Shown here piece after piece: positions 45,468 through 54,005 of a DNA stretch of 57,068 nucleotides (position 1 is the first letter of the stretch; the number at the start of each line of letters is the position of its first letter). Below the pieces are notes generated by a model. That model worked only from the letters and a program-made list of their open reading frames with translations. It had not been told where the DNA came from and ran no database searches. The position numbers and the translations under genes were made by a program. Where the stretch lies: positions 1-57,068 of the forward strand of contig NZ_CAKKLV010000030.1 of the NCBI RefSeq assembly GCF_918698115.1. The letters run 5' to 3'. The DNA is from Peribacillus sp. Bi96. Lineage in GTDB: Bacteria; Bacillota; Bacilli; Bacillales; DSM-1321.

Positions 45468-46728
45468 ATGGATGATCGATGAAGTGAGTAGCTATTTATA
45501 TGGATATTTAAAAGACGGAGTCATTCAAATAGATTCGTTTATTCATAAAGCGAATTTTTCCATCGACCGTCTGCAAGATTTATTAAAACTTAGGTTCATT
45601 AAAAATAAACGTACAATTATATTCATGAACTCACTTGAGGAAGGATTGGCCTCTATTAAATCATCGACCGATTCGAATAAGCTTGAAAGTTATTATGAAG
45701 TTAGAGGCGAAGTATTGTGGCAAGAGACGCTTCACAGACGTTTGCAAACAAATCTAAAAGACCGTTACCGATTTATCACTCGTGAAACGGAACGTACCTT
45801 TAATACAGATGAAAACCTAGTATTAAAAGAGTTATTGGTTAAGCTTAATAATTATTGTTTCGATGATCAGTTTTTAACAATCTTTACATCTCGGCCTTGG
45901 TATGAAGAAGTTGTGCACAATCGTCGTTTTGTTGAGATGGCACTATACAATAATGTGTATGTATCCCGAATTGAACAAAGAAACGTTTCAGATAGAACCA
46001 TTAATAAAGTGAAATCTCATCGAAAGAAGATTTATCGTGAGGCAGCTCATCTTTTATTTTTTATTCGCAAAATAGAACGAGGCGATTTTACGTTCGACCA
46101 ATTATCTGACGTACTACATGAGTTTTTTATTATACCTACGAATGAGGACGTATTGTTCGAGTTGTATTGGATTGTTCAAATTTTAAAGCAACAAGAGAAC
46201 ATAACGTATTACATAATGGATGGTACAAACTCGCAAGTTGCAAGTTGGGCAAATGAGGAATTTGATGTTCATTTATATCATAATAGTACTGGCTCAAATC
46301 TTGTGAAATTTCATATTCATAGTGATGAATTAGCGGATAATGCGAACACGTATTTAATTCATGAAATGCAATCATTTCATCAAAATAACAAGTTAACGAA
46401 AACATTCTTCAACATAGATAAATCGTTGAGTTATTGGCGGGGCAGACCAGATATATTGATTGAAAAAGTCAATCGTAAAACGAACAAGCTAGTCGAACTT
46501 GTCATCGGTGAAGTGAAAAATACACAATCAATCGGCTATGCATCACAAGGCTTAAGCGAACTCATTGATTATATGCATCTAGTCAAAAATAATCATGGCC
46601 ATTACTTAATTGAAACAAATGTACCGATTAAAGGCCTATTATGTGTTGGAGCCATTGAGTTAAGAGAAGTAGAAAAAGAAAATGTAAAAGTCTTGTCGTT
46701 GTTTAATAAGGAAATTGTATTATTATAG
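45457..46728 (+). CDS. McrC-like PD-(D/E)XK nuclease subunit
   Basis: This 423-aa protein has a helical N-terminal and middle part, including FELYWIVQILKQQ of the McrC/DUF2357 type, and a C-terminal PD-(D/E)XK nuclease core: GRPDILIEKV with Asp332, then LVIGEVKNTQ with Glu352 and Lys354, and a following helix with a conserved Gln (YASQGLSELIDYM). The gene overlaps the AAA+ gene (stop inside ATGAAATATAA), as expected for a stoichiometric complex. With the McrB-like partner it is a candidate type IV-like restriction system; specificity is unknown. Confidence 0.82.
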   Translation: MKYKWMIDEVSSYLYGYLKDGVIQIDSFIHKANFSIDRLQDLLKLRFIKNKRTIIFMNSLEEGLASIKSSTDSNKLESYYEVRGEVLWQETLHRRLQTNLKDRYRFITRETERTFNTDENLVLKELLVKLNNYCFDDQFLTIFTSRPWYEEVVHNRRFVEMALYNNVYVSRIEQRNVSDRTINKVKSHRKKIYREAAHLLFFIRKIERGDFTFDQLSDVLHEFFIIPTNEDVLFELYWIVQILKQQENITYYIMDGTNSQVASWANEEFDVHLYHNSTGSNLVKFHIHSDELADNANTYLIHEMQSFHQNNKLTKTFFNIDKSLSYWRGRPDILIEKVNRKTNKLVELVIGEVKNTQSIGYASQGLSELIDYMHLVKNNHGHYLIETNVPIKGLLCVGAIELREVEKENVKVLSLFNKEIVLL

Positions 46729-46780
46729 TAAAGTTATAAGCGTGATAAAAAAGGAATTGAAATTTAAGGGGATGAAAAAG

Positions 46781-47038
46781 GTGAGTACAAGAGGCAGCAA
46801 ATACGAACCACTACATAAATTTTTAAAATCAAAAGATTCCAATCGTTTTGTTATGACTTTTTTAGAGGTGGAAGACGTACTTGGGTTTACTCTTCCAGTA
46901 TCAGCATCTAAATATATGGCATGGTGGGATGGTGCGTCACAACACACACAGGCTTATTCTTGGACAAAAGCAGGATACCAAGCAAAACCCAACTTGGATG
47001 AAAAGAAAATTGAATTTGTTAAATACGAAGAAGAATAG
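46781..47038 (+). CDS. DUF7662-like small protein
   Basis: This protein of about 85 aa, MSTRGSKYEPLHKFLKSKDS then FLEVEDVLGFTLPVSASKYM and AWWDGASQHTQAYSWTKAGY, fits the small domain often called DUF7662 (conserved AWW...HTQA.SW..AGY pattern), found near restriction and toxin genes. I take the GTG at 46781, 9 bases after AAGGGG; the ATG at 46772 abuts that site. It lies in the same operon, 52 bases beyond the nuclease. Its function is unknown: a DNA-binding, recognition or regulatory subunit is possible. Confidence 0.7.
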   Translation: MSTRGSKYEPLHKFLKSKDSNRFVMTFLEVEDVLGFTLPVSASKYMAWWDGASQHTQAYSWTKAGYQAKPNLDEKKIEFVKYEEE

Positions 47039-47094
47039 GTTAAGACACCTATAAAAAATAAAATACCAGATTCATGATTAATAGTTGAGTTAAC

Positions 47095-47241
47095 TATGGT
47101 GAGTATAGATTTAAATTACCTGATGGAAAATAGGTTATATTTACAGATGGATTATTTCGTAAAGAGGGTTTGGCCCAGATTGATTGACCATTTACACCAT
47201 TACATGGGCATGGGTCAAATCCTATTGAGGGGCTTTTGTAA
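47095..47241 (+). pseudogene. Remnant with two in-frame stops, family unknown
   Basis: The frame reads YGEYRFKLPDGK, stop, VIFTDGLFRKEGLAQID, stop, PFTPLHGHGSNPIEGLL, stop. The segments between stops read like a real protein (Gly, Pro, His and Trp-site spacing), so this is a decayed gene. I cannot name it. It lies inside the repeat-bounded island. Confidence 0.5.
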
Positions 47242-47347
47242 AGGTCTGTTAATTTATGAAAGCTTGATTAAAATCACCTATTTATTTTTTAAGGTATTTA
47301 TTGGATATTTATATTGGAGCACTATATAGATTGTGAAGAAATGTACT

Positions 47348-47419
47348 TAAATTAACAGGTGCGTTAGCTGAAGAACAGAGCTGACTTTAAGGCAGCTTTT
47401 ACTTTATGCAACTCCCATG
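47348..47419 (+). repeat. Short dispersed repeat, copy B
   Basis: TTAAATTAACAGGTGCGTTA and the following GCTGAAGAACAGAGCTGACT match the copies at 50361, 51236 and 56893. The core GAGCTGACTTTAAGGCAGCTT forms a hairpin followed by T-rich sequence. The right part runs into the 47409-47447 direct repeat instead of the usual GGTTAGTTT end. Confidence 0.65.
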
Positions 47420-47447
47420 AAAATAAAAAAAGCTCAAAACCCAGAAA
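47409..47447 (+). repeat. Right 39-bp direct repeat of the McrBC-like island
   Basis: Same 39-base sequence as 42900-42938 with one change (AAAAT for AAAAC). It begins inside dispersed-repeat copy B and is followed at once by a terminator. Confidence 0.88.
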
Positions 47448-47450
47448 GCT

Positions 47451-47488
47451 AAGAGCCTTACTACATACAATGTAAGTAAGGCTCTTTA
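47451..47488. terminator. Terminator between the McrBC-like island and padR
   Basis: AAGAGCCTTACT pairs with AGTAAGGCTCTT around a loop that adds a small ACAT/ATGT stem; TTAAAATTTTATTT follows. Confidence 0.8.
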
Positions 47489-47627
47489 AAATTTTATTTA
47501 CAATAAGTTAGCTACCATTCCAGCTTATGAAGAAAGATTCTTCAACTCAGCTCCGGTTAGTTGAAGTTTAACATCGATTTAGTCAAGGAATTCCTGAAAG
47601 CCTGCTCTGGTTATACTCATAATCCTT

Positions 47628-48164
47628 TTATAATTCCTTTGTCTTAATTCTTTTAATTAACTCCTCAAACCAATATATTGTGTGATCTGTTCTAGTGGAA
47701 AGATAGCCATGCAAAAATTCACCAATATTCTCGTTATCTTTTCCTATCTGTTCTGGTTCAAAACTCCTAATCTCTTCCCAAATACCATTGATAGTCTTTA
47801 TTTTTTTTTCTAATATATCCACTACTTTATCACGATCTACATACTTGATGTTTGCTAAACAAACAATCATATCCTTAATTTCTTCCGCATTTTCAAATAA
47901 TTTATAGATTTTTTTGGGTAGTTCTTCGCGACCCTTATCCGTGATCGCATATACTTGTTTATCAGGCCGATGTTCTTCTTTTATCACTTCTACTGGTTCG
48001 ACTAAACCTTGTTTTACCAATGATTCAAAATGGTAGTACAGTTTACTTTCAGTTAACCCACCTAGGCGATCCAACGGAATGGGTTCTGAAAGCTGCTTTT
48101 TTAATTTATAAGGATAGTTTTTATCCTCCATCAGCTTGCTCAATATAAAAATTTGAATAGACAT
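47628..48164 (-). CDS. PadR-family transcriptional regulator
   Basis: This 178-aa protein has a winged-helix N-terminal domain (LSEPIPLDRLGGLTESKLYY, HFESLVKQGLVEPVEVIKEE and the wing DKQVYAITDKGREEL) and a C-terminal helical dimerisation domain, as in PadR subfamily 2. It lies 46 bases downstream of a YhgE/Pip-like gene in the same orientation. PadR proteins typically repress an adjacent efflux or membrane gene. The likely operator is the 13-bp inverted repeat at 49430-49473, ahead of that gene. Confidence 0.87.
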   Translation of the reverse strand: MSIQIFILSKLMEDKNYPYKLKKQLSEPIPLDRLGGLTESKLYYHFESLVKQGLVEPVEVIKEEHRPDKQVYAITDKGREELPKKIYKLFENAEEIKDMIVCLANIKYVDRDKVVDILEKKIKTINGIWEEIRSFEPEQIGKDNENIGEFLHGYLSTRTDHTIYWFEELIKRIKTKEL

Positions 48165-48210
48165 TTTCTACGCTCCTTTAAGAAGTATTATCTCCTTATT
48201 GTAGCAAAAC

Positions 48211-49392
48211 CTAAGCTGTGATTTCAGCCGCATTCTTTTCATTTTCTGTTTCAGAAACCTGGCCTGGCATTGGTTTGTGAATAAACGCGACAATAGTCAT
48301 ATTAATTACCATCGAAACAGCACCAACTGTAACCATTGACCAAATATACGGACTTGGACTGATGCTGCCATATAGGTTTGCAAAGTAAGATTGCACCGAG
48401 TAATACATCGGTGAAATGTGGCTCATCCATTCATATGGTAAATGCATCATATCACGCGAGATGGTGGCACCATTTGCTATTGTTTGGATTAATAAAATCG
48501 GTAAGTTTAAAATCATGCCGCCTTCACCAAATAAGAAGATTAAAATCGCGGTGAAATTAAAACATACCATATAGTTAAGTATTTGTTGACCTACTATACC
48601 GAAGAATAGGTCACCACTTGGCTTATCAATTAAATACGCTACACCTACAGCAACGAATGATGAAATGACTGCAATCAATAACGCAGCTGATTGAACATAC
48701 ATGAATAAACGTGATTTACTTGCTTTTCCGCGGCTGGCTTTAAATGCACCTACTAATTGCATTGCTCCGATCATCGCCCCAACATAGCCGGCCATTGTCA
48801 AGAACATAGGAAGCATATTATGATTCATGCCATCTGGTATTTCGTTGATTGTAACCACATTTCCTACATAGGATTTCTCAATCTTTTCCGCTAATTCAGC
48901 GGCTTGCTTTTCAGGTACATTAAAGTTCATCAATACGCCCTGAGCCGTTTGTTGTGAGAATTGTGTACTTAACTGGCTGTTAATTTCAGTTACGACAGAA
49001 TTCATGGTAGAAGAAACGGCTGTTGCCCCTGCCTCATTGATTGTAAAGTCGATGCTTGATGACGCTTCACCTTTTTGCATATTCTCAGAGAAGGTCTTCG
49101 GGATGTGTACGACTAATGCTAAGTCATTTTTCTCTAAATCTTTTAAGGCTTGTTTATTTGTTATATCCGTCTCGATTTTTTTAAAGGGTAAATTTTCTTC
49201 TAACTGTTCAGCAATCATTGCCCCATTTTCACCGGCATCATCATTGATGATGGCGATAGGTAATTTATCGACATTTCCTGGAATGGCTGTATACCCAGGT
49301 AAGAAGATGCCTAGCATGGCAATTGCATAGAAAATCCCCATAAAGATTGCCGCAGATGCACCTCTTGTTTTTAAGAATGCAGTAAATTTCAT
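48211..49392 (-). CDS. YhgE/Pip-like ABC-2 membrane protein
   Basis: This 393-aa protein has one N-terminal transmembrane helix, an extracellular domain of about 190 residues (beginning AIPGNVDKLPIAIINDDAGE) and five or six C-terminal helices (MLPMFLTMAGYVGAMIGAMQ onward), the DUF3533/YhgE-Pip architecture of ABC-2-type exporters and phage receptors. Here it may export a toxic or wall-active compound. It is transcribed before padR and is preceded by a large inverted-repeat operator. No ABC ATPase is next to it. Confidence 0.83.
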   Translation of the reverse strand: MKFTAFLKTRGASAAIFMGIFYAIAMLGIFLPGYTAIPGNVDKLPIAIINDDAGENGAMIAEQLEENLPFKKIETDITNKQALKDLEKNDLALVVHIPKTFSENMQKGEASSSIDFTINEAGATAVSSTMNSVVTEINSQLSTQFSQQTAQGVLMNFNVPEKQAAELAEKIEKSYVGNVVTINEIPDGMNHNMLPMFLTMAGYVGAMIGAMQLVGAFKASRGKASKSRLFMYVQSAALLIAVISSFVAVGVAYLIDKPSGDLFFGIVGQQILNYMVCFNFTAILIFLFGEGGMILNLPILLIQTIANGATISRDMMHLPYEWMSHISPMYYSVQSYFANLYGSISPSPYIWSMVTVGAVSMVINMTIVAFIHKPMPGQVSETENEKNAAEITA

Positions 49393-49429
49393 ATGTTGTA
49401 TCCATCCTTTTGATTTAATTTAAGTATTT

Positions 49430-49473
49430 TACTCAATTTAAAGTACTTTAATTAGAGTAGTTTAAATTGAGTA
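49430..49473. promoter_or_regulatory. Inverted-repeat operator for the PadR regulon
   Basis: TACTCAATTTAAA (49430-49442) and TTTAAATTGAGTA (49461-49473) are perfect 13-bp inverted repeats, with a related half-site AGTACTTTAATTAGAGTAGT between them. They lie 38-81 bases upstream of the YhgE/Pip-like start, over the expected promoter. Confidence 0.72.
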
Positions 49474-49544
49474 CTTTGAATTTTATTTTATTTTTTTAAA
49501 AAAGTCAATTGAAAAATTTGGTGTTTTTTTATGTGTAGAAAAAA

Positions 49545-49578
49545 ACTCCCAACAAAACTCTTCTACATTGTTGGGAGT
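49545..49578 (-). terminator. Terminator downstream of the MFS pseudogene
   Basis: ACTCCCAACA pairs with TGTTGGGAGT; on the minus strand it is followed by TTTTT. It closes the transcript of the broken MFS gene. Confidence 0.8.
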
Positions 49579-49627
49579 AACTATTACATTCTTTGAGGAC
49601 GTTACAATAAAATTGGTACAAACTGCT

Positions 49628-50354
49628 TTAATGAACTTTCAACAACTTTATTATTCTTGAAGAAATTGTTCCTAAACGAATTGAAATCAAGAGGGAAATT
49701 GTAGAAAGAACAGCGATCATGACGACAATGCCAATCCACCCAAAATGACAATAAAATGAACCGCTTGTTGTTCCAACAATACTTCCCCCAAGGTAATAGG
49801 AAAATAAATATAATGAGGCTGCTTGAGCTTTATCGTGAGCGGCTAATCTCCAACCCAACTGTGAGCAATGGAATGGCTGGCGAAAAAACCGAAAGTAAAG
49901 ACTGCTATTCCAAAAATTTTTATCCATAGATTGAGGTTCAATGTGATGCAAACCCCTAACATTAAAAAAATGATGGATAACTGTAACATTCTGCTTTCAC
50001 CATATTGATCTGCTAACATTCCCATCCATATTGATCTGCTAACATTCCCATCCATGTAGAACTGAATGTACCAACAATATAGACGATGAAGATAAATCCA
50101 ACTAAGGTTTGACTAAGTGAATAGGGCAGGGTAATGAGCTGAAAACCAATGTAGTTATATAAAGAAACAAAGCCAGCCGACAATAAAAAACCAATCAGAA
50201 AAAGATGAATGAGACCGAGTGTTTTAAGCTGGTTAAACAAGCCGATTCCAAATTGTTTTACTTCAAATTTGGTAGCATCATCCATTCTTGCCGTATTAAC
50301 AGGGTTTATGTCAAATCTTGATTTACTGATTTCTTGCAGAATATTACTAGACAT
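49628..50354 (-). pseudogene. MFS transporter, truncated and frameshifted
   Basis: Three frames join into the C-terminal half of a 12-helix MFS permease (YybF/YnfM-like): LIHLFLIGFLLSAGFVSLYN, STWMGMLADQYG, then MLQLSIIFLMLGVCITLNLN and, after another shift, GWRLAAHDKAQAASLYLFSY. A 26-bp tandem duplication (50000-50025 and 50026-50051) causes the first frameshift and a one-base loss near 49853 the second. The N-terminal six helices are missing, so two unrelated events and a truncation have destroyed the gene. Confidence 0.88.
50000..50051. repeat. 26-bp tandem duplication
   Basis: CCATATTGATCTGCTAACAT plus TCCCAT occurs twice in perfect head-to-tail order, inside the MFS pseudogene. Removing one copy would restore the frame there. 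Confidence 0.95.
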
Positions 50355-50360
50355 AACGTT

Positions 50361-50440
50361 CGCGGGGCTACCAGAAGATCAGAGCTGTCTTTAAAGCAGC
50401 TTTTTTTATGCAACTATCGGGGCAGGTTAGTTCTATAAGA
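50361..50440 (+). repeat. Short dispersed repeat, copy C
   Basis: The core AGAGCTGTCTTTAAAGCAGCT and TTTTTTTATGCAACTATCGG match copy B. The right end GGGGCAGGTTAGTTCTATAA matches the end seen at 43262-43285. The hairpin AGCTG...CAGCT followed by TTTTTTT also makes a terminator. Confidence 0.65.
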
Positions 50441-50506
50441 AAGAGGATTACTATTAGCCATAAACGAATTTTAATATATATATGAGATTCGAAAGGGGAA
50501 ATTTAT

Positions 50507-51028
50507 ATGTTAATAAGAGAGGCAACGGCGGCTGACGCTGAAGAAATCGCAAAAGTACATGTAGATTGTTGGAGAACGACCTATAAAAATATAATACCAA
50601 GTGATTTTTTAGATAAACTATCTTATGAGAAAAGGAAGGATTTATGGTTAAAGAATATATCAAAAGATGAAAATTATGTTTTTGTTGCAGAAAATAAAGA
50701 TGGAAAAATAGTTGGATTTGCTGATGGTGGAAAAAGAGAAACAAATAAAGTGAATAATTCAGGTGATTTAACTTCTATATATGTCCTTGAAAAGTTTCAA
50801 AGAATGGGGCTAGGAAAGAAACTTATCAAAGAACTATTTTTAAAATTTGAAGAACTGGGATTTAATACGATTTTTGTTGAGGTACTTGAAGATAATATAT
50901 CTCGATTTTTCTACGAGGCTTTTGGTGCGGAATTACTTAAATCCGAAAACATCAAAATCGCTGGTGCTGATTTAAATCTTTTGGTTTATAAATGGAAAGA
51001 TATTAGCCCCGTATTGTTATCAAAATAA
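50507..51028 (+). CDS. GNAT-family N-acetyltransferase
   Basis: This 173-aa acetyltransferase has N-terminal MLIREATAADAEEIAKVHVD, then the motif-A acetyl-CoA loop LTSIYVLEKFQRMGLGKKLI and a typical GNAT C-terminal strand (NTIFVEVLEDNISRFFYEAF). AAAGGGGAAA precedes the ATG. The substrate is unknown; the group includes aminoglycoside and polyamine-like acceptors. Confidence 0.87.
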   Translation: MLIREATAADAEEIAKVHVDCWRTTYKNIIPSDFLDKLSYEKRKDLWLKNISKDENYVFVAENKDGKIVGFADGGKRETNKVNNSGDLTSIYVLEKFQRMGLGKKLIKELFLKFEELGFNTIFVEVLEDNISRFFYEAFGAELLKSENIKIAGADLNLLVYKWKDISPVLLSK

Positions 51029-51051
51029 ACTTCGTTTAAAAAGGATGACGT

Positions 51052-51144
51052 TGGATAGGAGAACCGAGAGATGTTGCAAAAACTATTAAATTTCTAGTGA
51101 GCGATGAAGCAGATTGGATTGCAGTCATTCAAAGGTGGATTTAA
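51052..51144 (+). pseudogene. SDR dehydrogenase C-terminal remnant
   Basis: The frame reads WIGEPRDVAKTIKFLVSDEA and DWIAVIQRWI and a stop; GEPRDVA..I.FL.SDEADWI is the conserved C-terminal helix of classical SDRs (normally followed by TGQ). There is no upstream rest of the gene. Confidence 0.75.
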
Positions 51145-51235
51145 AAGCTAAATTAAACTAAAAAATGCATTGGTTCTAGAACTTTTTTGTTGTATTAAAT
51201 TCCAAGGATAGATATCAATTTTGAAGTATTGTATT

Positions 51236-51293
51236 TAAACTAACGGGTGCTTTACTTCAATAAGGGGGTTGCTGAGGCAGCTTTTTTCATTGT
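51236..51293 (+). repeat. Short dispersed repeat, copy D
   Basis: TTAAACTAACGGGTGCTTTA opens the copy, and GCTGAGGCAGC with TTTTTT forms its terminator-like core. The right end is missing or diverged. Confidence 0.65.
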
Positions 51294-51332
51294 TGATAAA
51301 CCAATACACAATAAATGTGGGGTGAATTATAT

Positions 51333-52157
51333 TTGACGTCATTTCAACTAAACGAAAAAACAATATCTTTTTTATCGAAATATCAATTATTCAAAGGTGA
51401 TTTGATACAACAAGTTCAGTTGCAGCACCGTTTGGAATTAGTAGAAGCATTTGGGATTCAACAAGGAATGCGTGTAGTAGAAATAGGTTGTGGTCAAGGG
51501 GATACCACCGTTGCAATAGCAGACGCAGTAGGAGAAAACGGATGTGTTGTCGCAATAGATATTGCTAGTCCCGATTACGGAGCACCGTTAACATTAGGTC
51601 AAGCAACAGAGCGTATTAAGAAATCTTCATTAGGAGAACGTATTGACTTCCATTTTGAAAAGGATTTTAATTTATTTAAAACAACTATCCCATTTGATGT
51701 GGCGGTATTATCCCATTGTTCATGGTATTTCAAGCAACCTGAAGATTTATTGAATTACTTTAAAAAAATTCGTAGATTGGCAAAACATATATGTTTTGCA
51801 GAATGGGACCTCGATATTACCTGCATTACGCAACGTTCCCATTTTTGTGCAGTTTCCATCCTTGCCTTGTATTCAAACTTCGTAAAAAATGAAGGGAATA
51901 TCCAAAACTTGTTTCATAAAACTCAAATTCACCAGCTACTCCAGCAAGCAAATTTTGAAGTGATAAAACAACTTAAAGTCGATGCAACATTATTACAAGA
52001 CGGTCAATGGGAAAAAAGTTATGCAAATAGTATCCGTGCAGAATTTATTAACGTACCTTCCATGATACAAACGTTGATAACTAGTTATTATGAACTGATG
52101 AACACTTCGAATGGAAATGAGAATTCATTAAATAGTTTCATTGTTTGTGCAAAGTAA
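51333..52157 (+). CDS. Class I SAM-dependent methyltransferase
   Basis: This protein of about 274 aa has SAM-binding motif [21 protein letters not shown], motif [15 protein letters not shown] and the post-motif region [20 protein letters not shown]. The acceptor is unknown. The TTG at 51333 is preferred because GGGGTGA lies 7 bases upstream; the ATG at 51315 lies before that site. It is followed by an IS3 remnant. Confidence 0.82.
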   Translation: MTSFQLNEKTISFLSKYQLFKGDLIQQVQLQHRLELVEAFGIQQGMRVVEIGCGQGDTTVAIADAVGENGCVVAIDIASPDYGAPLTLGQATERIKKSSLGERIDFHFEKDFNLFKTTIPFDVAVLSHCSWYFKQPEDLLNYFKKIRRLAKHICFAEWDLDITCITQRSHFCAVSILALYSNFVKNEGNIQNLFHKTQIHQLLQQANFEVIKQLKVDATLLQDGQWEKSYANSIRAEFINVPSMIQTLITSYYELMNTSNGNENSLNSFIVCAK

Positions 52158-52227
52158 GAAGTTCCTCATTTGAAGATATGTTTTTGATATGGAATGTACT
52201 TCAACTAACGAGTTCAAGATCCAGAGT

Positions 52228-52410
52228 TGCCGAATTGTTTGCTTTTGACAGCATGGCCCATTTCAAACAAGAGCTGGAGAACTATATCGAATACTATAAT
52301 CACAAACGGATCAAAGCAAAATTAAAAGGATTGAGTCCGGTGCAATACCGAACTCAATCCTTAGTAGCTGCGTAACTAAATAAAGTGTCTAACTTTTTGG
52401 GTTCACTTTA
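52228..52410 (+). mobile_element. IS3-family element, 3' end remnant
   Basis: The frame ending in a stop at 52375 reads [40 protein letters not shown] and TQSLVAA: the C-terminus of an IS3 OrfB with the YYN-RIK-L--SPVQYR signature. The element end follows (GTGTCTAACTTTTTGGGTTC at about 52386-52408). Only about 180 bases remain, with no left end. Confidence 0.8.
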
Positions 52411-52596
52411 AAAAAGGGGCTTTCTTAATGGAAAGAAACTTTTGTACATAGATATCTTCAACATCTACCAGATTTTCTTTACCTATAGTATACTTTCATG
52501 ATTTAAAGAAATTCTCTCTTGTTAATAAAATATCAACTTCTATTTGTTAACGTAATGAACGGTGTTCAATACTTAATAAAGATTAATTTGAAATGA

Positions 52597-53943
52597 TCAC
52601 TTTTTTTCTTTTTTGATGAGATAAATAATTCCTTCTACAATAGCCACCACGATCAAGGATATCCCAAATAGTGGCATAATCAGCCCTAATATCACCATGA
52701 AGATAATAAAGCCAATCGAAAGTCCACTTGAAGCTTTTGGTGGAGTTGAGAGTTTACCTTCTTTTTTCCGAGAAAGCCACGTTTTAAATCCCCAAAAAAT
52801 GACGAATAAGAAGGAAAGACAAACAGATAAGTTAATCAATTTATTTGGCCAGCCAAATAAATGACCTTCATGTAATGGAATACCCCATGTAAACCATTTT
52901 GCTAAAATACCGTAGTCCTGATAGCTCACTTTTGAAATCAAATTTCCACTATATTGATCGAAATAGGTTGTCATTTCCTCATACGGGCTAACGTCTAATC
53001 CTGTTATACCAGTGTTACTCCCCTTAGAAACTGTGTATACACCTTCTTCAGTCGATGAATAAATAATTGAATAAGGTTTGGAAATATGAGCTTCCTCAAC
53101 CTTGGTCATCAATTGTTGGACACTTATACTACTACCATATGACATACTTGTCATATCAGACATATTACCATGATGTGCATGAGTATCGTCTGAAGTTGGT
53201 GCCTCATTTTTACGAGTAGCCCATGGGATTTCGCTCATATCCGAAGTTGGAGGCTGTTGTTTTAAAGTTGGATTCCCAATAGAAGGATGATCTTGAGCTA
53301 CTGAATATATAAAATTACCCATAAATGCCGACCAAGGTAATCCGGTAAAAATAACGATAATCATGGGAATCGTTATAATTGTACCTACTAAAGCATGCAA
53401 ATTTTTATTTTTTTGTCGCTTCGTTGGATTCAGTACTTTCTTCAATGCCCTTCCCTTAAAGGTCATGTAAAGACCAGTAAACAGTAAGAAGATTGCCCAA
53501 CAAGCAGCTAATTCAACTAAGTAATTTACAACAGTTCCACCTACAAAAAGAGAACTATGTATTTCTCTCATAACATTTGAAAATGTTTGTTTCGCAGTTT
53601 GACTACCGATTATTTCATAATTATCATCTAAGAAAACATATTTTTGGTCGCCATCTTCATTTGTCATCGTTAAGCGTGTATTATACGGATCATCTAATAA
53701 AATTACTTTTGAGACAGAATAGCCTTTGTATTGTTCTATTGCTTTCTCAATGCCTTCATCAATCGTTAATTGTTCTGTTTTTTCACTTTGCCCAAAGAAT
53801 AAATCATCGTAAGCTTTATTTTCTACATCTGTATAAAATAAATATCCAATACCACTTAGTGTTAATGTAATCAATAGTGGGGCGATAAATAATGCAGCGT
53901 AGAAATGCCATTTCCATAAACGGTTATAATTGCCTTTTTTCAC
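52597..53943 (-). CDS. PepSY-associated membrane protein with His/Met-rich loop
   Basis: This 448-aa integral membrane protein of the PepSY_TM type (PiuB-like) has an N-terminal helix (LWKWHFYAALFIAPLLITLT), two PepSY modules outside the membrane, three more helices and a C-terminal pair. The extracellular loop at about 235-260 is rich in His and Met (DDTHAHHGNMSDMTSM), a pattern associated with copper handling. It is preceded by a frameshifted ycnK-type regulator, 62 bases upstream in the same orientation, so a role in copper or iron traffic is likely. Related proteins reduce or take up metals; the exact function is not known. Confidence 0.82.
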   Translation of the reverse strand: MKKGNYNRLWKWHFYAALFIAPLLITLTLSGIGYLFYTDVENKAYDDLFFGQSEKTEQLTIDEGIEKAIEQYKGYSVSKVILLDDPYNTRLTMTNEDGDQKYVFLDDNYEIIGSQTAKQTFSNVMREIHSSLFVGGTVVNYLVELAACWAIFLLFTGLYMTFKGRALKKVLNPTKRQKNKNLHALVGTIITIPMIIVIFTGLPWSAFMGNFIYSVAQDHPSIGNPTLKQQPPTSDMSEIPWATRKNEAPTSDDTHAHHGNMSDMTSMSYGSSISVQQLMTKVEEAHISKPYSIIYSSTEEGVYTVSKGSNTGITGLDVSPYEEMTTYFDQYSGNLISKVSYQDYGILAKWFTWGIPLHEGHLFGWPNKLINLSVCLSFLFVIFWGFKTWLSRKKEGKLSTPPKASSGLSIGFIIFMVILGLIMPLFGISLIVVAIVEGIIYLIKKEKK

Positions 53944-54005
53944 GTCAAAACCTCCATCAAGACTTAGTATGTTTTTTGTCTACTTTTTCTGCTGCTATTC
54001 TCCTC

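Noticed and set aside
47096..47329. 77-codon frame overlapping the decayed gene at 47095-47241
   Set aside because: Another frame of the same DNA gives the protein-like segments; this one has a random composition.
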